This document shows positions 11,428 to 26,700 of a stretch of 64,000 nt of DNA, one piece after another. Made by a program: the position numbers and the translations under genes. The DNA is from Carcinoscorpius rotundicauda (lineage: Eukaryota; Arthropoda; Merostomata; Xiphosura; Limulidae). The stretch spans positions 22,449,466-22,513,465 of the forward strand of contig CM022405.1 of the NCBI GenBank assembly GCA_011833715.1, written 5' to 3'. Below the pieces are notes generated by a model. That model was not told the origin of the DNA. It saw only the letters and a program-made list of their open reading frames with translations, and searched no databases. The stretch's first letter is position 1. Each line of letters begins with the position of its first letter.

Positions 11428-14400
11428 CTGCAAAAGAGATAAAGAAATATCTATTTAAAGTGGTTTTATAAATAACTTCAAACGTTTACTTACCAAAGAT
11501 ATTCTGATAATATAAAAGTTCCACTCACAAAAGATAGAATGCTATAAATAACATTATAATGTAAGTCAGTGTTCGTGTAAGTGAAATTCCGTATACCATT
11601 TATTCAACTTGAAATTTCATTACTGGAATCTACCCATTCAATACCATAATTCCAGAGCTTTATAATGCTACCCACACCACCACAAAGAAAAAAGTATAAT
11701 GAAAGAAAATGAGTCAAGTTAATTCAAGAAAATCAACAGAGTAACATATACTTCTTAACAATTAGAAGTTAAGAACAGTTTACGGCTAACTAGTACGAAG
11801 TATACATACAATAAACAGTGCTGCAGGTATGTATCAAATGGCTGGTAACTATTCTGCTTTATTTCCTAAAAGATGTTTATTACTCAGTTTAAATAGGGAA
11901 CTCTTTGTATGCATGTATCTCACATTTAGCTAGAAATATAGATTTAAAAAAAAAATTCACTGCAACTATATAATGAAATTATTTTGTCTGAATCACAAGA
12001 CTGTTTAATTAAATTTGTAGACTATATTAAAGATAAGAGGGACACATTTTAAATAAATAATTATTTTTGTGTGTGTGTGAAATATTCAATCACAGAGACT
12101 TACAAAATAAAAATTAGGCATAAGCAATTACTTGATTTTGAAAAGCTGAGGACACATCTTACCACATCAAACTGAACTAAAATTTTATATAACTTTCCCA
12201 AGAGGAAGAAATATTAATTTTTACAAAATAGTGATTTACTGAGAGAATATTAAGACCCAATTTACTGCTGAATGCTCAAGATATATGTTTTGCTTCATCC
12301 TTCTAAAAAGAAACTAGATATATTTAGCCTTAGCCCAATATTACATACATATTAATTGAACTAATATTGAGTCTAACATGAGTTCGTTTTTTCTAAATGT
12401 CTGAAAGTTGCTTGAATTTTGATTTCAAATAAACCTTTTCGATAAAACTTTGACTCTCCCACAATTTTCTCAGCACGGTTTTCTTGGTCCAACTGGCTGG
12501 TAGAAGGGTTCTGGGACATGTTACTGAAGGAACAGTGGTCTACAACTTTCTCAATGTCTTCCTCTGATAGTGTTTTACCCAAAAAACTAGCAATTTTTTT
12601 CACTCCACTTCCAGGATCCTACATCAAAATATAATCAAAACTTCTCAAAAAACATTTTTAACTTTTATGAAGAAGTAACTGTAATACATAGTTAAACCAT
12701 TAACAAACATAAAAATATTGGTTTGCAATAACTAACAATTAACTCTGACTCCAATATTACTACCAAATGGTGTTTAATAAATGGATTAAAATTATATATC
12801 TTGTGCAAAAACATAATTGAAGTACGTGAACAGCATTTCATATGATTATAGAGAGCATTGACCTAAAACAATAATCACAAAAATACCAGTATACCTACAT
12901 AAAAATATGTAATTAAAGTATTTTAACTTATAAGTTGAAGTAATAGAATCAACTTATTTTAGTGGTAAGTACAATTCATTGTCACTATCAACACACACAG
13001 ATTAAAACATTTTTTTGATATTTTATTATGTACTTAATTTTGATGAAAAAAAGATACCAAACAAAGAACTAATGCAAACCCAAATCAATATTGTCTAACA
13101 TATTTTGTAATTTATACAACTTTACCTTCGAGATATCTTCATAATGAAGAAAAAAAACATTTGGGTCACTATGATGCTCCCAGAACTCCAAGTTATGTTT
13201 CCAAAAGGGACTATATGTAGCTAATAGAAAAAAGTAATATCTATTTACCAATTTTGTATCATCATTATATATTTTATACACAAAAAATGTATGCTGTTAA
13301 TGGGTTCAAATTCAGTTTTAGTTGTCATATATTAACCCTTTCATGACAAACCACAGGTCAAAAATCATGTCATCACATTTGTTAACTTGCATTCAAACTT
13401 TTATTGAACTACTATTTTATGAGTTTATGTCAATGAGTTTGGAATTGAATTGAAGATCATAATTCAAATTTTAACATTTTATATGGCTTAATTTAAAAGT
13501 AAATATTAAAATAATGCATTCAAATATAGATTTTAGTGAGTCACGTGGTATGTTAAATGCAGCACTGTTTAAAATTAGATGTTTGTGATATTAAAACACT
13601 AAGTCTGTGGTTTTGTACAAATTAGGAACTCAAATTATAATGATATCAAGCAAGAATATAAGGTAAGAGCCTCCTATCTTTGCTGAGATATGGCTTACAT
13701 ACTGAATCAAATATGGTGGCCCTATTCAATTTTTTTCATTTTTTTGTAACAGTCCCCTACACTATATACTCTTACTACATTGTATGGCATAGAAATAACC
13801 AATCAATAGCGTAGAATGTCCACAAAATGGTTTCCTCTGCCATTTTAATCTGTCAAAAGATTACCTCATTTGTTTTTATTGAAGTTTAAGAATATAGCTT
13901 GTATCTGTAGTTTCAGTTTAATATTTTTTTAAAATCTAAATACATTTTACTTACTAAGCTTAATAAGTTATAGTAGAATTTTATGGTATCATTGTAGTTA
14001 CTTATGATATTTTTGTCTGTTCAACTGTATGTATAAAACATAAAAAATGTTGTTTGATATCCTACACATGCTAAATTTTAAAAGGCTTAGGTACCTATGT
14101 CCAGCAGCAACCAAGTGCAAAGATCACAGTAAAAAATATATATGTAAATATAAAGCACTATGAGACTTAAGCTACTTAGACAAAACATTTGTATTTTTGC
14201 ATTATAAAATTTAGTATTCTAGCATGAAAAATGCATAATTTATATTTATTTCCTTTTTTTTTTATGGTGGTTACAAGATTTGTCAGGTAACAGACCCCAG
14301 ATGGTTAAAGTACATAAAATAACAGAAAATATAAAATTCTTACTGAAATCAAACATTTTAAATGTATTTAGAAGGTTTTAGGGATTACACAAATAATATT

Positions 14401-14664
14401 TGAGATTTTAGGGGTAAATAAGTTTTTTTTTAATCATAACATGAAATCATTTTGCACTCAGACTAATAGCAAAACAGACTATTTTCACAAACAATTTTAT
14501 AAATCTTTAAAAATCTTTAACAAAAATACTTCATTAAAATATCTGATTTTATGTGCAAACACGTGATATTTAATAAAAATAAACCAAATTTTGTGAAGGT
14601 ATGTATGCTGCATCAAAAGTTATAGTGCAAGTACATAACGTTTGCAAATGTGTAAATGAATTCT

Positions 14665-14704
<40 letters not shown>

Positions 14705-17700
14705 ATACCAAGCCTGTAGTGAAAGGGTTAAGGTAGCACTGACCCTTGAAACCAGACAAACCATCCTGAGGAAACCATATAAATACTTCTTATAACATTC
14801 AAGTCAAGCACAAAACAAAAGTATGATGTTACGGTCTGTGAAAGAACATATTCAGGCATGTGTGTCATGTGCACAATTAATGCAGAAGGGACACAAAAAT
14901 ACATAACATATACTATTTTAACACAATAACTTAACTTAGGAATGATAAGAATGAGCAGATTGTGCACATCGTCATAGCTCGAATTAAGCACTTTGAAAAT
15001 TTTCTGCAACATTAATAAACTATGGGCAATTAAATTTAATAAGCATCTTTGATAGCAGTAACTAGAGTCATAACAAGACAGCTGGTAATTTATTTTTTAA
15101 TTTTGTTAACAAATAAAGAGATTGTTTCAAAACAGTAATGTATCATTAATAAATGTCCACAAGACTGTGTTCAAGTTGACAAATTTATTACCTATTGTGT
15201 GTTAGTGTAATTTAACAAATAACTTGCTCTATGGAGTATATTAGATTATCTAAATTCTCATTGTTCTAATAAGAAAATGAAAAAGTTTTAAAAATTGTTT
15301 GGTCAAATATGGTTTATCTTTCATTATTTAATAATATTTATAAATTTGTTTAAATTACAGCCTACACCTTATTCAAATATAGTTTTCATGTACCCAAACT
15401 GTCATGATATGCCACACTTACATCTCTGGGTAGAGAAAGTTATGTGCTAAGAAAAAGATTCCAAAATATCTTGAAAACAAACTATCCACAAATTTAAGTA
15501 TGTGTAGCTTCTGAATCAGTATTAAGAATGTTAATTCTGGATTCTGTTTTGAAAATGAACATGTATATCAATGTTCTCAATGTAAGCATAATTGTGTGGG
15601 ATAAAGCATTCTTAAAATATTTATAGACAGCTGGACCAAAAATGTTTAACATTATCTATCATTCTAACATCAAACATAATGCCCAACTCAAAGAAACTTT
15701 AGCATTTAATAAACTCAGATTTTATATACATATAAAATAATATTCTGGAACAACAGTGGACTGTCTTATCCTCTAAACTAAAACTACTGATAAACAAATA
15801 AAAATTTTAAAGCCAGCTCTTATCATTTGTATACTTATCAAGCTTTCTATTAAACTCAACACATTAAATGATCTAAATCCTTTTGTAAAGCAGCAGCATC
15901 CTCTTCACAGCCAGCAACATCCAAGACTTTGGCATTATCAACATATTTAAGCAATTTAAAGACAATGCCTTCACTTGCATCATTGGTGTAGAGCAAAAAG
16001 AGCAAAAGTCATAAGTTTGAGCTCAGAAGTACCCACTTGTGACATTAATCCTGTTTAGCTGCACTAAACCTGTAACAACTCTCTGCTTTCTTCCATCCAG
16101 CCTCTCTTCTACTCAATTTGCTAACTTATCCCCCACATTTTTTTATATGCCATTCATGTGGCATCTTGTCAAAAGCTTTCTTAAAATCCAAACACACCAA
16201 ATGAGTATCTTTTCTCTCATCTACAAAAGCAGTAACCTTTTAAACCTTCTCAAAGTATATCAAATTATTTAAAGCAAGTTTTTCCCTTAGTAAAACCATG
16301 TTAACTATTCTAAACTTTGTCAAATGGCACATTTTATCAGACTTTTCAAAACATTTCCTTCTACTGATGTAAAACTAATAGGTCTATAAATACTCAAACA
16401 ACTTCCATTACCTCCCTGAAAAGGTGAGAGACATTACCTCACTCCCAATCCTTTGGTACCTGCCCAATATGCAAGTAATTAGAAAAAATATTCAATCCTC
16501 TACCTCCTTCAAAACTCTTGGGGAAATAATATCTAGCCCAGAAAACTCATCAATTTCAGAACTTACCATTTTTTTTCAATTATCTTGATTCCATCTATCA
16601 ACTATTTAAGATGTGGAGAATAATGCTTAAATCTTTGTTAGTAAACAATGAAGAAAAAGTAAAATTTAATAACCCAGCCATCTCACAATCATTAGAAATG
16701 AACCTTCCTTTATCACCCCTCATGGATCTACCTCAATCACCTTATGGTTTATCGTTAATGTACTTTAAAGAAATCCTTACTGTTTTTACATTTTCAGCCA
16801 ATTATCTCTCATACACCCCTTGTGATAACCTAATTTCCTGTTTACCAATTTTCTTGGTCTTCTATAATCTTCTACCTCCCTTATCACACCAGTCAATTTA
16901 AACAGCAAGTTACTAGTCTATTTATAAGACAGTCTATGAACCTAATTCAGTTTATTCTGTCTTTCATACATAACAGCCACATTTTTAACACAATCATATC
17001 CAGTAGAATTAAGGTAATTGTTGGATGATTATAGTTCTTGCACAAAAATATAAACTAGTTCCATATAAGTAGAGATTTCATAGCTCACATTATTCATTGC
17101 ATGTGAGCAAACACTTTTGAGGTATTTAATTCTCCTTATCATGAAAGGACATCTTATTCATCAAATTTAAAAGTATGTGTACTTTTTAAGAAGCTGTAAT
17201 ATTTTTTTTAAATGCAAGTAACATCATACTGGGAACAAATAATTTCATCTTGATAATGTAGTGAATGTAATGCCATCAAATTTTTTTTACAAACTTCTCT
17301 TCATTTTACTTTCAGGACAGGCTATATTTTAAAAAAATAGAATAACAGTAAACTTTTCACTGTGAACAACTATTACTGTGATATTTATATGAAGTTTATC
17401 AGCAAACTGCATTTACATTTGTGAAAGAAAAACAAAAACTTTCACTTCTTTATTAGTGGATCATCACAATGAAGGTCACAGATATTACACGTGAAATACA
17501 TGTTTGCTTTATTTCAAGCATTTCTACATTTTAGATTACTTAACAAACAACAAGCAGCATCTGAAAACATTTTGTGTTTGGCTATTGCACAAACACCAAT
17601 TGCATGTTAAATACTTCAAATATTATTTACAATTATTCAGTATCACTTCTCAAAATATCTTTCAAGTAGCTTTTCTCCCAAACTCCAGATTTGTAACTTT

Positions 17701-20700
17701 GGTATCAACTCAAACAGATCTTTAACATAAAAAGCAATAAATCACATGTAAAAAATGCGAAGTTCCATAAACTCTTATTTCACAGTTAATTCAGATATTT
17801 CTATAGAGCATGCTTTGGTACTCTTATAAATCACAGATTACATGTACCTGCAATATTTCAAATATTTTCTTTTCTGAAATGAGAGATATAGAATCCATTT
17901 CTCGAAACCTTAATAAAAAAAATTCTAACAGTCTCATGGCTGAAAATGAAAATAATTAACAAATATAATTTTAAAAGGTATTTTAATTACAATTACACTG
18001 TAACACTAAAACAAGGTAAGATATTCTACTGTAAAAATAAATAATAATTAAAACATTACTTACGACGATTCTGTAAAAACCTTTCAAAAAATTGGGCAAA
18101 GGTCCCTTTATATGCAGAAATTTTCAACATTCTGGCAAAATGATAGTAAGATACAACAACATCTTTTGGGTTACGTGTAATATAAACCAACTGCAAAAAA
18201 GTAAAGGAAATGCTTTACCCTTATGGAAAATAACAAGATATCAATTAAAATTAATTATTTAGCAAAATTTCATTCCTGACATACACCATGCTGCTGACAA
18301 CTATCTCAGTCTTGACTAAATATCAAAAACTTCTGATTAAAGATAAGTTAACTCTAGTACATGAATACTTTTAAAATAAAAAAGGAACTTAAAACTGAAG
18401 GAGTTAATTCAATACAACAAACTGACTATTAGTGGATAACTATATACACCACTCAACAAAATTTAAGTATAGTGCTAAGAACAAAGATCTTGAAGTATAA
18501 TATTTGTACATGTATGACTAAATTAAAATATACATGTATATTGTTTCCTTAGCTTTGTTCTTGTGTCAAACAATAATATTTAAACATTACTTTTTATTAA
18601 CTATCTATTTAAATATTATTGTCTCCTGGTGTTACAGTGTTAAGTCTATGGCCTTATACCACTGAAATCCATAATTTGACTCCCCATAGTGGGCACAAAA
18701 GATAGCCTATTGTAGCTTCACTGATAAAACACATATCATGTCAAAATACTGACATGTCAACTTCTTGCTTTCATAGAACAATAAAAAAGATCAAAGTAAA
18801 ACCATAGTGCCATTAACTCATGGCAATCTACAAAGGTGATAGAGAAAGTGGAAGGTCAGAGGAAAATTCCTGATAAAGCAGCACCTGTATAACTTAGTAT
18901 TATGCAGCAAATTAAGTTTACTAATGTACAAAATGGAAAAGATGAGCTCTAACAGGACCAGATCCAAAATACAACTCCAGAAACAAGTTACCCCACACAC
19001 CAAGATTAGCCAGCCTTTAAAGGAGAAAGATATTGGTAAGTAACAAGAGTACTATAAGCAGTAGATTGGGCAATGTTACAAAGCCAAAGAAAATAAATAT
19101 GGTGGGAGCCCCTGGCTCTAAAAGTCAACACAGGCAAAAAACAATCATCACAAAGAAAGGGTACAACATATTGCATATGGTAGGTGAATGTTAGAATGTG
19201 AAGCACTCTAATGAAGTACATCCTAAAAACAAAGAACCAAATTAACTGGGACTAACTGAAAAAGAAAATGAAAAAAAAGGCTTCAACAGCAAAACTGAGA
19301 GAGTCATGATGTAAAACCTCAAAAAGAAACAAAGTGTGAAAAGATAGCAATGAAGTTCAGCATGTAAGAGACTAATACCAGTAGGTGGAGAATAAGAGAG
19401 ATAGAATGAAAGTGAGGAGTTTCCCTAATAGAAATAAGGAAATATGTTTTATACCTAGCAACCAAAATACATACCATACATATACAATACCTGTACCACA
19501 CAATGCTATACAATACATAATGTACACATATTGATAACCATTTCTGAGTTTGAGGGCCTTTAAACAGGATTTATATTTACCCAACACTACATTCTGAGCA
19601 TTTTAAAACAACTCTGTACAATTTAAACCATTTTCATTTTTAAGAGGAAACATATTTGTGACATTAGGCAATGACTCACATAGACGACAATTTTTAATGT
19701 AAAAAAACACCACAGAATGTTAAACAGCATTTTAAAAAGATTTTACAATAACCTTTAACTTTAATGTTCTCTCATATAAAACTTTTATGCTTGATTTTCT
19801 TGATTGAAGAAGGTGTTGTGAGCGAATTAGACAGAGTATGAAAGTGCAGATGCAGCTACAAGGTCATCAATATCACTGTCATCCACCATCTTTTTCTCTG
19901 TAGAAGACACTGGCTCAAAATTTTCCTACACTTGAGTGTCAGAAGTCATGCCATGGGTTCCTTTGGTGTGTTTTTTTACATAAAGAGTCCAGGATTGTCT
20001 GCTTTCTTATTTGAGTTTGCATTTAAAATTTCACAATAACATAACAAAGAATTTCTAACAGTCTGTGTCACCTTTTCAGGTTAATCCAAAAGGGTGTCAT
20101 GTTTTTGAATAATATTGATTGGAGCTTCAATATGCTCATATATCTCTTAACATTTGGACTGTGAAGCCTCTCTTATAAGAATCCTCATCATTATCATCTA
20201 TGGCATCTTCTTCAAAAATATATTTCTCTAATTTAGCAAGATCTTCATTGCTTCAAAACATACCATGCAATTCCAACAATTCTTCATGTGTCATCAAATC
20301 TTTTAAAGAAATGCACCGCATCAAAATATGCTTTCTTCCACACTGTTCAAAACTTCATCCCATAAAGAACAAATCAACAATGTAGAATAAAAAATCTAAA
20401 AAATCTCAAACAAATTCTAGGATTCTTGGAATATTGTCTTATCATTGTTATTAGTTTCACTGATAAGCTTCAGGAACATATTTAAAAAAAAAAGGCTCAA
20501 AGCATGAAATGACACCTTGGTCCATTGGCTGCATAAGTGAAGTTGTTCTCAGCGACATAAATAAAACTTTTATGTTTGGACACAACTGTTTAAAATCCAG
20601 GTCATAAGCACCAGCATTGTTTAACACAAGATTAATTTTGAAAGCAAGATTATTTTCCTCACAATACTTTTCCATTTGTGGTAAAAAATGACCAATCAAC

Positions 20701-23700
20701 CACTCATGTAAAAAACTACCTTACAATCCAGGCCTTACAATGGAATTTAAATATTACAGGAAGCTGGGATTTCACAATGTTTTTCAGTGCTCATGGATTT
20801 TTACTTCTATACACAAGCAGTAGTTTTAGTTTTTTTTGTCACCATTAGCATTGCCTCCTACAAGAAGTGTCAGCCAATCCTTTGAGGCCTTTAAGAGTAA
20901 TGTATCTCCCAGAAGGCGTGCGTTTCTTGTAAAACCTGGTGTCATCAACATTAAACACCTGTCTAGAATCACATCCACCTTCTTTAATCATTTTTTAAGT
21001 TTCTTTGGAAATGGTTTTGTAGCATCTACATCAGCACTGACTGATTCTCCCCGAATTTTTATGTTCTTGAAACTATATCATGACTGTAATTTGCAAAACC
21101 ATCCTCAGATAGCCTTCAAAGGATTTTCTCTCACTGTTTCTTCAACCATCTTTTCTAAGTCATCATACAAGCTTAGTGCCATCTCCTTAAGGACTAAGCT
21201 GATTGATGTGTTCTTGTTATGAAAATCCACAATCCATATAATACCAACAATCATTCAATTCTTATATGATAACACTTCTTTGTAATTTTAACTTTGGAAT
21301 TTTTTAATGTGTACTTAGTTTCACTTTCTATTTCATCAACATTCTTCACTATTGTAAGTACAGCTACCGGAGGAAGTTTCAAATGAAGCTCGATATTAAC
21401 CACACATTCCCCATTTTTATTGTACTTTATTATATCCATTTTAGTAAAAACTGTAATACTTTTTGTACTTTTTTCTTATGCTCATCATTTATACTATCAC
21501 TAGCTTTACATTTGCTACTCATTACCTAAGAATTGCAAAGACACTTTGTGATAAATACACCAATTAAAATGAGCACTCACAATGACCACACAACAGGAAA
21601 AAGCATGTGGAAATTGAGAAACCCCATTCCTTCCCTCAGTAGATAAGTGTTCACATTAAAAATTTTACAAAACTACTTTTTGTTTATATTATACCAGCTA
21701 GTACATTATAATATCATAGAAAAATAATCCATATTTTAATAGTATACAAGTTTTAAGTTCTTAATCATATAAGGCAATTTTAAAAATCCTGAATTTCCTT
21801 TAGTGTTACACATCTGACATTTTCTCTACAACCCCTTAAAATAACTATGAAATTAAACACAAATTACTCAATATAAAATCACTGTTGGTCAAACAAACAA
21901 TAACTTTCATAACCTTCTATTTTCTTTGATTACAGAGCTATCAAATAAAAACAAAAATCAGGCTTCTCCTGCCACATCCACTCGTCACATCCTCTCTTTC
22001 AGGATTTGTTAATAGTTCTTTCTTATCTTTAATTACGTATCAACTATCACCAACAGAAAGTATGTGTGTGTTTTCTTATAGCAAAGCCACGTCTGGCTAT
22101 CTGCTCTGTCCATTGAGAGGGAATTGAACCTCTGATTTTAGCATTGTAAACCCATAGACTTACTGCTGTACTAGACGGGGGCCTTATAGAAAGTGAAGAT
22201 TTTTGTCTATCAAATGATGTATTGTATAACATTATGTTCTGAATAGATAATCATCAATTTCACAAATAGTACATACACCCTTGTGCAAATTAATTGAAAC
22301 AAGACAGAAAATTACGATTTTTTCAATTATTTGCATTTTATTTCTGAAAATCCAAAAATTACTCACAAATTAATACATAATATGACTACCTTTATTTTTC
22401 AAAAAATCATTAATCCACTTTTGCATCGAGTCCACAAGTTGACTGCAATCTTCACTAATTTTTGGATTATGGTACCCCACCTTAATTAGCTTATCTTTTG
22501 TAGTACAGTCTTTCCCTTGAAGTCTTTCTTTAGAAATTGCCCAAAGATTTTCAATAGGATTTAAGTCAGGAGAATTTACAGGCCAGTCCAGCACCTTTAT
22601 TCACATTGTAGTTATAAAATTCTTCAAAGTTTCGATGTGTGGCATGGAACCAGATCCATCTGGAAATCTCTTTTTCAATTTTGGAACAACTTCTCTACAA
22701 AACCTCGATGTACTGTGGTCCTCGCATCATACCTTCTATAATATGCAAGCCTCCGACACCATAGTAGATGAAAAAGCCCCAAAACATCTTTTTCAAAGGA
22801 TGTTTCACAAATTGATTGATGTGAGATTCTTAAAGTTTCTCACCTGGAGATCTGTTAACATGCAGACTTCTTTGACCCTGTACAAAGAAACAAGTTTCAT
22901 CACTGAATAACACTTTACTCCATTATTCTTGCATTTCAGACCCAATTGATAGTTTTTTTTCACTGAGTTGGTAAAAAGTTGTTTTTTGACTGTTCTCCTT
23001 CCCCTTCAACCAACATCAAGAAGCCTATGACGAACCGTTGAAAAGCTGACTTTTATTCCTTTGACCTCCAAATATCTTTTTATGGCATCACTTGTCTTCC
23101 GTGGATCTTTTACATTCTCCCTAACCACGTACGCATCATCTCTTGGTGTTGTTTTCCTTTTTCAGCCACATCTTCCTTTACATTTCGGTACTCACCTTGG
23201 CCTTGATCACGTGGCTGACAGTCAACAGGCTAACACCAACAACGTCCGAGATTTCCCTGTAAGTCATGCCAGTATGCTCATGCATACACTTTCTAAGAGT
23301 CACATCTATTGTGTACGACAACTGAAAGACAACTGATTAGCAGTAAAACAAATAGCCTCATTTTTGAAAAAAGTCTAATGCAATTTTGAATGACCTAATA
23401 TTCCTAAAACTTTTGTCATATATCCCAAAAATAGATCGACTGCACTGCAAAACACAGCTAATGATGCCATCTGTGTGACAAAATGATTATTAAAGGAAAA
23501 CAGCAGGTCCAGCAAACCTACACTGGCCGCAATGTTGAAAATATTGTAAAATGACCATTTGTTTCAATTAATTTGCACAAGGGTGTAGTTCATTCCTGTG
23601 GGAAAATTAACAGTTAGTTTAGATAAATTTGTTATGGCTCCCATCACACAGTTAGAAAGTCAGAAAAATGTTGAGATCTAAAGCACATTATCCAACTGAA

Positions 23701-26700
23701 TAAATATTATTTAGTGCCTTAATTCCACTAGTATTAAAAAATGTAGGTTTAAATATTATCAATAAACAAAATATACAATTTATTATCCATAAAGGACTGC
23801 TAAATTTTGTCAAGATATATACACTATACCAAAAGTTAAAATGATTTTTCTTTTTATACTAAAAACTTTTAACATTAACTTAAAGACTGTTAAATTTTGT
23901 GAAGGTATATACTTTATGTTGAAAGTAAGAGGTATTAAATCTTTAGAGAGTCTAAAAGAGTACAATGCAGTCAAGTGGACTGTCAAATTGTCCAAGCCTG
24001 CATTGAGAGAATGATGCTGAACTGAACCAAAAACTATGAACAATGTACGTACTGGGAAGTTTTACACTGTGTTCCTCAAAAATTCAGTGATGTAAGTGTG
24101 AAACAATATATACTGCAGTGACATTTAATGTTCTCAGTAACTGCATGATATCACTTCAGTACTCCACATTTATTTAGCTACAGCTCTGAAATTATGGTTA
24201 CATTGGGTTTGGTACTGGATTCAAGCTAAAGAGATGTACACTTCACAATACAAATATTTTTCAATTAGAAAACTATTTACAAACATCAAAGAACAGCAAT
24301 AATATTTGCTACAATACAACTCATATGGTCACCTTATTGGTCTGAGTTTCAACCATTACTGAAGAGTCATTTTTCTGATTTCTTGTTTTAGCAACCAACA
24401 CTATTTAAGCCTAATACATCTGAAATTAAAGGCTTAGAAGCATTCAACTTATTGTTCAATATATTTCTTTAACTTTATGTTTTGTTATATACCTGACTTA
24501 CATATTCTTTGCATGAGTATCATAACATCATTGTTTTCATAAAATGTTATTGAAAATATGTATTGCTTCATAAAATTCTTTATATCAAACAACTAAAGCA
24601 ATTGCTTTACTACTACAAAGGTAAGCAAATTTCATTTAATAATAAAGTTGAAAATATAGTTTACAGTTAAACTTTATTCACCTTACACTTCTTCTCCAAG
24701 ATACTTGAGGGCAAAAGGGAATAAGGAATATGAGTTTTAATGTATCTTGGAGATGCCATATCTTCTACTCTAGTATCTTCAAGGTCAAGCTTTTCTATAT
24801 AGGGAAATCGTTCGTTGAGTGGGGTTGATTTTGCAGCGGAGAAGTTCAGGTCTGAATTAATAATATAAACAAGCTCTTGTACCCAAGTTGTACCTAAATA
24901 CATAAAAAATAAGTTATGTCTCTTGATATGTATATTTATATAAATCACAAAAAAACTTCCATAAAGAAAAACACAAATCTAACTCATCTACTACGTAAAT
25001 TAGAATATTTGTTGATGCTTTACCCTTAAATCTTTATTCTGAGAAAAACCTACACACTTTTATACATCACCTGAAACTTTGATTTCCACGACTAGGTTTA
25101 TTCAGATAATGATGACAATTTATAGCAGCATAACTCATGCTAATAGCATATAAATTGGAAACATTGTTTTACACAGAAACTGACATTACTGAGTGTTATG
25201 TTTTGTATACATTAATCATTTCATGTATTTTAATTTCGGCACATTAAGTTGTGTGGCAATACTGGAAAGAGACACACGAAACTTGTATTTTACAATAATT
25301 TGTTTTTTTAAATCACTAGACAGTTGTTTCCTGTTCGCCATGATGACCAAGCAGATAATGACAGAGATGGAGCTAAATTACCGGAAATACATTTTTTTGC
25401 TGGCTAAATTCCAATAATTATGAACCCGGTGTCTAGTTCTTGAATGGTATAATATAGTTTATTCACCAAACTAAACAAAATTTTTACAGGAATATCAGTT
25501 TTTTCACATGTTCTGAACTGTATGAATGATTTCTGTTCCTCATATGTTTGGTTATTTGTTTATAAACAGTTTATTTGTCATTTGATTTACATAAAAATTT
25601 ATGTAGATGTGTGTTAGTATAATATTTATATTATACTTCTATTTGCCTAATCATAATCATGATATTTTTTATGTTATGAGCAAATAAACCACTCAGGCGC
25701 AGGAATACGAACACTTTCTGTCGTAACTTTAAATTGTGTAAATGCTTGTTATGACTTAAAAAATATTAATTTTTATTCCCTCCTTCTTAAGCATGACTCT
25801 CACAAACCACAGTAAAAAGAAAAAAACTCTTGTAATGATAGTGATGCTTTTCTTAACCATAATTTTTGTTTAATATTTTTTTTGTAAATACCAAACTATA
25901 AAACAAAATATGCAGTGGATGTTATTTAATGTTAATGTAAGGGCAGAAATCTAATGAAAAAATATGCAATAAGATACTATAGTACATATTTAATGAAAGC
26001 TACAAATATTAAGATAAAACCTATTCAAAACTTTAATAATTTCATGTGAAATTCAAAGTTTACATTTTCTAGTTTTGGATAACAGGTTAATAAGGTTACA
26101 TTGGATAGGGCAAAATTATGGACTTTCACTCATAAATATTGCATCTAAAAATTATAAGTTTAACATTTGGATTAGCATCACAATGCCTTAAAATAACTAA
26201 CTCATCAAAATAATGACATCATGATTTCTGATTAGCATTTCTTTGATTAACTCATTATCACTCACTATTAAGTCACCAAGTAGAGAGAGCTGTAACTGCA
26301 GGCCTAAAATGTACTACTCCTTAATGGATAACAGAACAGAATTTATCAACATGAAATTCATTAATCTTGCAAAAAAATACAAGGTACAAAATCTTAGCAT
26401 TTCACAGAAAGTAGTGCTGATAGCATTGAAACATCTATATAAAATAATAAGAAAGGATTTTAGCAAGAAAAACAGGTTGCTAGGTTGATCCACAACCAGC
26501 TACCAGACACGCATCAGATGTGGTGAAAAAAAGTTTGTCACCAGAAATGACTCAAGAACACAAGGTTTACTACAGCTGAAGCAAGAACCTCCCATGAAAT
26601 CTTTTGCAAAATAGTTCAAATTGATTTAGGGCCAATTTCCTCTAATTATCTTTACCTTGACAAGTGCATTCCACTGTAATGGCTTCCACCTGAACCTATT

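Noticed and set aside
18474..18563. Hairpin from CTAAGAACAAAG and CTTTGTTCTTG
   Set aside because: A short isolated inverted repeat with AT-rich loop in an intron. No RNA family or element boundary fits.
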